This document shows, one piece after another, positions 58,148-64,000 of a DNA stretch of 64,000 bases. The notes below the pieces were generated by a model. That model saw only the letters and a program-made list of their open reading frames with translations, was not told the DNA's origin and searched no databases. Origin of the DNA: an uncultured Clostridia bacterium. GTDB lineage: Bacteria > Bacillota > Clostridia > Christensenellales > CAMQZB01. The stretch lies in contig CAMQZB010000008.1 in NCBI GenBank assembly GCA_947039455.1, positions 1 to 64,000 of the forward strand, written 5' to 3'. Position numbers and translations under genes: made by a program. Numbering within the stretch: position 1 is the first letter of the stretch; every line of letters begins with the position of its first letter.

Positions 58148-61100
58148 TTATTTACTAGCTTTAGTTTTGTAAGTTGCAAGTCTAACAGCAGCATCGCTTT
58201 CAGCTCTTTCGAACAACTCAGCAGCGATAGCAGGACGAGCCTTCAATAAAGAAGAGTATCTAGTTTCGCTTCCGATGAAGTCTTGATAAGAAGCTGTAGG
58301 ATCTTTAGAATCCAAAGTGAACGGGTTCACATCGTCAGCAACTGAAGGATTGAATCTGTACATATTCCAGTAACCAGCTTCAACGGCACGTTTTTCTTCC
58401 AATTGAGTTTTGCTCATATTGATACCATGACTGATACAAGGAGCGTAGCAAATGATAAGTGAAGGACCATCATAAGCCTCAGCCTCAGTGATAGCTTTTA
58501 CGAATTGAGTTTGGTTAGCGCCCATTGAACATTGTGCAACGTAAACATAACCGTAACTCATAGCCATCATACCAAGGTCTTTTTTCTTAACACGTTTACC
58601 AGCGGCAGCGAATTTCGCTACTGAACCAGTAGGAGTAGCTTTTGAAGCTTGACCACCAGTGTTAGAATAGATTTCAGTATCAACAACAAGAACGTTAACA
58701 TCTTCGTCCATAGCAAGAACGTGGTCAAGACCACCGTAACCGATGTCATAAGCCCAACCGTCTCCACCGAAGATCCAGATAGATTTTTTAACTAGGCAGT
58801 CGTCGCATTTTTCGATTTCAGCCATAAGTCTAGCAAGTTCACCGTCGTATTTCTTACCATAAGTAGCACGAATTCTTTCAGCGGCAACTTTAGATTGCTC
58901 AGCATCACGTTTGTTTTCGAACCAGAAAGTGTAAGCAGCAGCAGTATCAGCATCAACGCCAAGCTCAATAGCTTTTTGCATATCTTCTACAAGGTTTTGA
59001 CGACGAGTAGCGTATGACAAGTTGATTCCGTAACCGAATTCGGCATTATCTTCGAACAAAGAGTTAGCCCAAGCAGGACCGTGACCTTTATCGTTAGTAG
59101 TGTAAGGACAAGTCGGAGCTGAACCACCGTAGATTGAAGTACAACCTGTAGCGTTAGCAATGATCATTCTTTCACCGAATAATTGAGTGATAACTTTGAT
59201 GTAAGGAGTTTCTCCACAACCAGCACAAGCACCTGAGAACTCAAACAAAGGTTGTTCGAATTGAGAACCTTTAACAGTGTTTTTGTTTTCTGGGTTAGCA
59301 ACTTGAGTAGCTGCTATAGAGTAGTTGTAGTTAGCTTCTTCAGAAGCAAGAGCTTCGTCGAAAGCCACCATAGTCAAAGCAGTTTCTTTAGCAGGACAAG
59401 TGTTAGCACAAACGCCACAACCTGTACAATCAAGAGGAGAAACTTGGATTCTGTATTTTCCGCCCTCAACTGATTTGCTTCTGTAATCAAGAGTTTCGAA
59501 TGAAGCAGGTGCGCCAGAAAGATCAGTAGCTAAGAAAGGTCTGATACAAGCATGAGGACACACGAATGAACATTGGTTACATTGAATACATTTGTCTTTG
59601 TCCCACATTGGAACATAAGAAGCGATACCACGTTTTTCGAATTGCGTAGTAGCAGTTGGAACAGTTCCGTCAGCGTTGAAAGCTGAAACTGGAAGTGAGT
59701 CACCTTCTTGAGACAAGATAGGGTGAACGAATTGTTTGAAGTATTCGTCATTAGCAAGCTCAGGAGATGGAGCACCAGTTGTAATAGTAGCCCATGATTC
59801 TGGGTAGTTAATTTCAACTAGGTGAGAAATAGCAAGATCGATAGCATCGCAGTTCATTTGAACAACTTTGTCACCTTTTTTGCCGTATGATTTCTTAACT
59901 GCAGCTTTCATGTAATCTGAAGCCTCAGCGTAAGGAATAACGTCAGCGATTTTGAAGAAAGCTGCTTGCATTACACCGTTGATTCTGTTTCCAAGACCAA
60001 CTTTCTCAGTAACTTCAAGTGCGTTAAGGTTGTAAAGTTTGATTTTCTTAGTAGCGATAATGTTTTTAACTGATGCAGGAAGGTTAGCTTCCATGTCTTC
60101 TAAAGTATTCCATTTAGAGTTCATAAGGAAAGAACCGTTATCACGCAAGTCAGAAACCATGTCGTATCTAGTTATGTATGATGGGTTGTGGCAAGCAACG
60201 AAATCAGAAGTATCGATAAGATAAGTTGATTTGATTGGAGCTTTTCCGAATCTCAAGTGAGAGATAGTTAAACCACCAGATTTTTTTGAATCGTAAGCAA
60301 AGTAACCTTGAACATAAAGATCAGTGTGGTCACCAATGATTTTGATTGAGTTTTTGTTAGCACCTACAGTACCGTCAGAACCTAGACCGTAGAATTTGCA
60401 ACGAATGTTTCCAACTGGAGAAGCGTCGATTTTCTTAGGTGTAGGAAGCGAAGTGTGTGTAACGTCATCGTTGATACCAACAGTGAAATGGTTTTTAGGG
60501 CAACATTCAGTCATGTTGTCATAAATTCCTTTAATCATTGAAGGAGTGAACTCTTTTGAACCAAGACCGTATCTACCACCAACAACTTTAATGTCGTTTA
60601 ATCCGTTTTCACGAAGTGCAGTACAAACGTCTAAGTATAAAGGCTCGCCGATTGAACCAGGCTCTTTAGTTCTGTCAAGAACAGAAATAACTTTACAAGT
60701 TTTTGGAATAGCTTTGATGAAAGCATCAACAGCGAAAGGACGGTAAAGTCTAACTTTGATAATACCAACTTTCTCTCCAGTTGAAGCCAAATGATCAATA
60801 GTTTCTTCAATAGTATCAGTAGAAGAACCCATAGAAATGATTACTCTTTCAGCATCAGGTGCACCAACGTAATCAAATAGGTTGTAGTTTCTACCAGTAA
60901 GTTTTGAAACTTGAGCCATGTATTTTTCAACAATAGCAGGCATAGCGTTGTAATATTTATTAGCGCCCTCACGGTTTTGGAAATAAATATCAGCGTTTTG
61001 AGCAGTACCAGCTTGGTGTGGGTGCTCAGGATTCAATGCGCGAGCTCTGAAATCGTCAACGTATTTAGTATCAACTAAATTTTTGATATCATCATAATCG

Positions 61101-61654
61101 ATCATTTCGATTTTAGAAACTTCATGAGAAGTTCTGAAACCGTCGAAGAAATGTAGTACTGGAACTTTTGCTTCTAAAGTAGTAAGATGAGAAACCAAAG
61201 CCAAATCCATAACTTCTTGAACAGAGCCAGAAGCGATCATAGCAAAACCAGTGTTACGGCAAGCCATAACGTCTGAGTGATCACCAAAAATGTTCAAAGC
61301 GTGAGCAGCTAAAGCTCTTGCACTTACGTGGAATACGCAAGGAAGAAGTTCACCACTGATCTTGTACATATTAGGAATCATCAAAAGCAAACCTTGTGAT
61401 GCTGTGAATGTAGAAGTCAATGCGCCAGCTTTAAGTGAACCGTGAACGGCTCCAGCAGCACCTGCTTCTGATTGCATTTCTGCAAGTCTTAGTTTGTGTC
61501 CGAATACGTTCACTCTGCCGTTGGCAGCCCACTCATCAGCGACTTCCGCCATTGGTGAAGAAGGTGTGATTGGGTAGATAGCAGCAACATCTGAAAACGC
61601 ATAAGCGATATGAGATGCAGCAGTATTACCATCAATAGTCATCTTAGTACTCAT
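58148..61654 (-). CDS. nifJ: Pyruvate:ferredoxin (flavodoxin) oxidoreductase
   Basis: Oxidatively decarboxylates pyruvate to acetyl-CoA and CO2, reducing ferredoxin: the main pyruvate exit in anaerobes and the source of acetyl-CoA for AdhE in this window. The single-chain form has 1168 residues with all domains fused: the N-terminal pyrimidine-binding domain (YPITPSSPMAEVADEWA), gamma domain, a two-cluster ferredoxin domain (CIQCNQCSFVCPHAC and CTGCGVCANTCPAK), and the C-terminal thiamine diphosphate domain (CAGCGETPYIKV, GGDGWAYDIGYGG, YSNTGGQASKATPTG). GGAGGA precedes the ATG. Confidence 0.98.
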   Translation of the reverse strand: MSTKMTIDGNTAASHIAYAFSDVAAIYPITPSSPMAEVADEWAANGRVNVFGHKLRLAEMQSEAGAAGAVHGSLKAGALTSTFTASQGLLLMIPNMYKISGELLPCVFHVSARALAAHALNIFGDHSDVMACRNTGFAMIASGSVQEVMDLALVSHLTTLEAKVPVLHFFDGFRTSHEVSKIEMIDYDDIKNLVDTKYVDDFRARALNPEHPHQAGTAQNADIYFQNREGANKYYNAMPAIVEKYMAQVSKLTGRNYNLFDYVGAPDAERVIISMGSSTDTIEETIDHLASTGEKVGIIKVRLYRPFAVDAFIKAIPKTCKVISVLDRTKEPGSIGEPLYLDVCTALRENGLNDIKVVGGRYGLGSKEFTPSMIKGIYDNMTECCPKNHFTVGINDDVTHTSLPTPKKIDASPVGNIRCKFYGLGSDGTVGANKNSIKIIGDHTDLYVQGYFAYDSKKSGGLTISHLRFGKAPIKSTYLIDTSDFVACHNPSYITRYDMVSDLRDNGSFLMNSKWNTLEDMEANLPASVKNIIATKKIKLYNLNALEVTEKVGLGNRINGVMQAAFFKIADVIPYAEASDYMKAAVKKSYGKKGDKVVQMNCDAIDLAISHLVEINYPESWATITTGAPSPELANDEYFKQFVHPILSQEGDSLPVSAFNADGTVPTATTQFEKRGIASYVPMWDKDKCIQCNQCSFVCPHACIRPFLATDLSGAPASFETLDYRSKSVEGGKYRIQVSPLDCTGCGVCANTCPAKETALTMVAFDEALASEEANYNYSIAATQVANPENKNTVKGSQFEQPLFEFSGACAGCGETPYIKVITQLFGERMIIANATGCTSIYGGSAPTCPYTTNDKGHGPAWANSLFEDNAEFGYGINLSYATRRQNLVEDMQKAIELGVDADTAAAYTFWFENKRDAEQSKVAAERIRATYGKKYDGELARLMAEIEKCDDCLVKKSIWIFGGDGWAYDIGYGGLDHVLAMDEDVNVLVVDTEIYSNTGGQASKATPTGSVAKFAAAGKRVKKKDLGMMAMSYGYVYVAQCSMGANQTQFVKAITEAEAYDGPSLIICYAPCISHGINMSKTQLEEKRAVEAGYWNMYRFNPSVADDVNPFTLDSKDPTASYQDFIGSETRYSSLLKARPAIAAELFERAESDAAVRLATYKTKASK

Positions 61655-61724
61655 TTTTATCCTCCAATAAATAGTATATATTTTTTAATCGGTGGCAAGA
61701 CAATTTCTTTATCCACCATATATG

Positions 61725-61753
61725 AGTATAGAATGAAATGACAAAAAAGTCAA
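61725..61753 (-). promoter_or_regulatory. nifJ promoter
   Basis: Minus strand TTGACT, 17 bp, TATACT. The leader contains GGTGG and CCACC arms (61691-61717) that can form a short hairpin. No Rex site is visible here. Confidence 0.75.
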
Positions 61754-61836
61754 GTTAATAAATAAGTTTACATTGAAAACATATTATTTATTTGGAAAAT
61801 TTAAAGAAGGAAAATAGAAAAAATATATAAGCTATT

Positions 61837-62025
61837 TTATTTCCATAAATTTAACCACGCAGTTTCTGATTTTTCCAAAGCCTCTTTTTTTAATTTATCC
61901 AAAAACATAGTATCAATATCCACAGGAATACAACTAGAACACAAACCCAAATTATTAATGCAAACCTGCTCCAAACTACACTTATTCTTATCACAATAAA
62001 CACAAAATTTATTCTCACATCTCAT
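61837..62025 (-). CDS. Cys-rich small protein
   Basis: A 62-residue protein with seven Cys in its first 32 residues (Cys3, 8, 11, 16, 22, 29, 32; MRCENKFCVYCDKNKC at the start, LGLCSSCIPV later), then a charged helix. The pattern is like small clostridial hypothetical proteins of form CENxFCIY...CxLxxI...GxCxxCI and probably binds metal. ATG 62025 has AAGGAG upstream. Function unknown. Confidence 0.7.
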   Translation of the reverse strand: MRCENKFCVYCDKNKCSLEQVCINNLGLCSSCIPVDIDTMFLDKLKKEALEKSETAWLNLWK

Positions 62026-62151
62026 AAATAATCTCCTTAAAAGTGGTATTTTTATTTTATTATAGCACACTATACTGTATTAACTCAATGTAATGAGTTA
62101 ATATTCTGCAAAAATTTATTAGAATATGAATAAAAGATATATGGAGAAATT

Positions 62152-62388
62152 ATGTTATTAATTCAATTAGTTGACAAAAGAATAGACGAACTTTGTGATA
62201 AGTTCGCTGTAACAAGATATAAAATTGCGAAAAAAGCGGGAATGAATACTTCCACTTTAAGTGAAATTAAAAATTCTCAAACTATAAAATTAGAAACTAT
62301 TTTAATTATTTGCGATGCCTTAGAAATTACATTAAAGGAATTTTTCGAAAGCAGTCTTTTTGCTAGAGCAAATATAGACTTGCTTTAA
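62152..62388 (+). CDS. XRE-family HTH protein 1
   Basis: A 78-residue single-domain Cro/cI-type protein: VDKRIDELCDKFAVTRYKIAKKAGMNTSTLSEIKNSQTIKLETILIICDALEITLKEFF. GGAGA precedes ATG 62152. It is the first of three small, unlike HTH genes in a row on the same strand with gaps of about 20 bp, an arrangement suggesting one transcript. Target unknown. Confidence 0.85.
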   Translation: MLLIQLVDKRIDELCDKFAVTRYKIAKKAGMNTSTLSEIKNSQTIKLETILIICDALEITLKEFFESSLFARANIDLL

Positions 62389-62409
62389 TTTAGATATAGG
62401 TAATTAATT

Positions 62410-62655
62410 ATGTATAAAAACAAAAATACAGACGGAACATTGAATATTTGTGGAAAGAAAATTAAAACTTTAAGAGCGTCACAATCACCAAAGGTTTCTC
62501 AAAGAATGTTTGCCGACAAACTTCAACTTCTTGGACTTGATTTAGACAAAAATGCTATTCAACGTATAGAGTGTGGTAAAAGATTTGTAACGGATATCGA
62601 ATTAGTTATAATTGCAAAAGCCTTTGAAATTTCCGTTGGAGAATTGCTAAGTTAG
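62410..62655 (+). CDS. XRE-family HTH protein 2
   Basis: An 81-residue HTH protein: KIKTLRASQSPKVSQRMFADKLQLLGLDLDKNAIQRIECGKRFVTDIELVIIAKAFEISVGELL. The insertion between helices 2 and 3 (LLGLDLDK) is typical of a clostridial subgroup. It follows protein 1 by 21 bp with AGGTAATT upstream, a weak start signal. Confidence 0.85.
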   Translation: MYKNKNTDGTLNICGKKIKTLRASQSPKVSQRMFADKLQLLGLDLDKNAIQRIECGKRFVTDIELVIIAKAFEISVGELLS

Positions 62656-62675
62656 CATTATATTGAGGTGAGAAA

Positions 62676-62906
62676 ATGAAAAAAGAAATTGATTATTATA
62701 AAGTGCTTGGCAGTAATGTTGCGTATTATAGGAAGAAATGTCACCTAACTCAAGAGGGACTTGCAATCAAAGCAAATATTTCTCGTACACATATAAGCCA
62801 TATCGAAGCGGAAAACGTAGATAAGTCACCATCGCTAGATATTATATTTAAAATTGCAACTATTTTAAAAGTAGAACCTTTTGAACTTTTTAAGGAAAGA
62901 GATTAA
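62676..62906 (+). CDS. XRE-family HTH protein 3
   Basis: A 76-residue HTH protein: LGSNVAYYRKKCHLTQEGLAIKANISRTHISHIEAENVDKSPSLDIIFKIATILKVEPFELF. GAGGTGAG gives a strong start. It ends the HTH run; an imperfect long palindrome follows at 62936-63011. Confidence 0.87.
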   Translation: MKKEIDYYKVLGSNVAYYRKKCHLTQEGLAIKANISRTHISHIEAENVDKSPSLDIIFKIATILKVEPFELFKERD

Positions 62907-62935
62907 TATAAAAAATCACAATATAAACACAGAAA

Positions 62936-63011
62936 AAATAGCGCCTTATATATAATGTAGGATTTTAGTATTAAATATAGCATAAATCACATTATATATT
63001 AGGTGCTATTT
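62936..63011. repeat. Long imperfect inverted repeat (23-bp arms)
   Basis: The arm at 62936-62958 (AAATAGCGCC then TTATATATAATGT) matches the inverted arm at 62989-63011 with two differences (one is a G-T pair), separated by 30 bp. No T run follows. It may be a terminator-like structure, a mini inverted-repeat element or an operator. Confidence 0.7.
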
Positions 63012-63082
63012 AGTTTATTAATTTGGGGTTATGTGTTATAATGTACCTTAGAAAATTATAATATTAAGCAAATGAGGTCCTA

Positions 63083-63922
63083 ATGACAGCTATAGAATTT
63101 AAAAATGTTGTTTTCTCTTACAGCGAAGACGGCGGAACTGAAAATAATATTGAACCAGCGGTAAAAGAGCTTTCCCTAACGATAGAACAGGGCGAGTTTA
63201 TTGCGCTATGCGGACATAACGGTAGTGGAAAAAGCACCGTTGCTCGTCTTATGAATGGACTTTTGACGCCTAAAAGTGGCGAAGTTCTTGCATTTGGCGA
63301 AAGTACTCAAAATAAAAAGAAAATTTATGATATTAGAAAAGACGTGGGCATGATTTTTCAAAACCCTGACAATCAAATGATCGCAACTATTGTTGAAGAC
63401 GACATTGCATTTGGTCCTGAAAACATTGGATTGCCGAGAGAAGAAATCGGAAAACGTATTGATTTTGCACTTGGTGCTGTTGATATGTTGGAGTTCAAAC
63501 AAGCATCACCATATAAATTATCTGGCGGACAAAAGCAAAGAATTGCAATCGCAGGTGTTCTTGCGGTGAAACCGAAAGTGTTAGTACTTGACGAATCAAC
63601 TGCAATGCTTGACCCAAAAGGAAGAAGAGAGATTTTTGATGTTATCAAGAGTTTAAATAAAGAAGGAATGACAATAATTCTAATAACTCACTACATGGAC
63701 GAAGCAGCGCTTTTTGATCGCATAATCGTACTTGACAACGGCAAATTAGCTATGGACGGTACGCCGAAAGAAGTTTTTGCTAGACAAACTGAGTTAGCTG
63801 AGATAGGTTTGAAGTTGCCACGTGCAACGAAATTAAATAGTTATTTCAAAGAAAATGGATTGGATTTAGGCGAAGTATTGTCTACCGATGAATTAATGGA
63901 GAAAATATGTCAATTAAAATAG
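63083..63922 (+). CDS. ecfA1: Energy-coupling factor transporter ATPase 1
   Basis: A 279-residue ABC-type ATPase of the ECF vitamin transporter. Walker A GHNGSGKST near 43-51, Q-loop IFQNPDNQMIA, signature LSGGQKQRIAIAGVL, Walker B VLVLDESTAMLDP and switch His in ITHYMDE are all present. The N-terminal FKNVVFSYSEDGG and the C-terminal domain fit EcfA1 (CbiO-like). The next gene, EcfA2, overlaps by 16 bp; the T component should follow outside the window. No riboswitch is seen upstream, as expected for a shared ECF module. Confidence 0.93.
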   Translation: MTAIEFKNVVFSYSEDGGTENNIEPAVKELSLTIEQGEFIALCGHNGSGKSTVARLMNGLLTPKSGEVLAFGESTQNKKKIYDIRKDVGMIFQNPDNQMIATIVEDDIAFGPENIGLPREEIGKRIDFALGAVDMLEFKQASPYKLSGGQKQRIAIAGVLAVKPKVLVLDESTAMLDPKGRREIFDVIKSLNKEGMTIILITHYMDEAALFDRIIVLDNGKLAMDGTPKEVFARQTELAEIGLKLPRATKLNSYFKENGLDLGEVLSTDELMEKICQLK

Positions 63923-64000
63923 AGAATTTATCATTTATATATAATCCAAAAGGCGCTTTCAAAAAAGAAGCACTGAAAAACATCACCTTAACTATAAATA
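63907..64000 (+). CDS. ecfA2: Energy-coupling factor transporter ATPase 2, 5' part only
   Basis: Starts at ATG 63907 inside the end of ecfA1 and runs off the window. The visible 31 residues (MSIKIENLSFIYNPKGAFKK, then EALKNITLTIN) match the first strands of EcfA2, with the usual Pro-Gly insertion. Incomplete. Confidence 0.85.
   Translation, partial: MSIKIENLSFIYNPKGAFKKEALKNITLTIN

Overview
The window comes from a low-GC, strictly anaerobic, endospore-forming member of the Clostridia (Lachnospiraceae/Eubacteriales-like). The grounds are the A+T-rich sequence, purine-rich ribosome binding sites and gene content: pyruvate:ferredoxin oxidoreductase, bifunctional AdhE, class III ribonucleotide reductase with its activase, formate-tetrahydrofolate ligase, SpoVT and a spoVT-yabM-yabN block with the same order as in Bacillus. 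This is chromosomal backbone. I see no rRNA, tRNA, CRISPR array, prophage or intact insertion sequence.

Layout. 1-5 kb: a three-gene ABC importer (lipoprotein, permease, ATPase) and fhs. 4.8-10 kb: small lipoproteins, a TM2-like protein and an MBOAT acyltransferase/DHHW pair that probably O-acylates a surface polymer. 10-16 kb: a ClC channel, an E2-like acyltransferase-fold protein overlapping an acyl-CoA ligase, and two regulators. 16-20 kb: nrdG-nrdD (NrdD carries a fused redoxin domain) and a GtrA protein. 20-24 kb: spoVT, a SpoVB/YabM flippase and a YabN/MazG protein. 24-27 kb: adhE behind two Rex-type sites. 27-36 kb: a DUF4870-like protein, a B12-binding radical SAM protein, valS, an MFS transporter and nagA. 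36-44 kb: GNAT, FGGY kinase, PRTase, MATE pump, a large intergenic region and a two-component system. 44-47 kb: rluB-type pseudouridine synthase, YjjG-type phosphatase and a RAYT-like protein. 47-56 kb: an aromatic amino acid cluster (aroF-tyrA-aroB-aroA-aroC, pheA, fused aroE-aroK, aminotransferase). 56-58 kb: GC-rich repeats around a small repressor cassette. 58-64 kb: nifJ, a Cys-rich mini-protein, three small XRE proteins and the start of an ECF transporter operon.

The most unusual material is non-coding. (a) 40.9-41.6 kb holds three tandem minus-strand modules. Each has an identically built extended -10, a conserved pyrimidine-rich linker and its own terminator, and they look like a family of small regulatory RNAs. 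(b) aroF is preceded by a 25-residue open leader with seven Tyr/Phe codons in a run of ten, followed by a terminator: apparent ribosome-mediated attenuation. (c) A ~200-nt minus-strand RNA gene or leader lies at 29.8-30.0 kb, upstream of a radical SAM gene with a Cys-rich repeat N-terminus. (d) A dispersed GC-rich palindromic repeat occurs seven times, twice as inverted copies around a repressor cassette that contains a nonsense-interrupted second HTH gene. All assignments come from reading the sequence; none was checked by database search.
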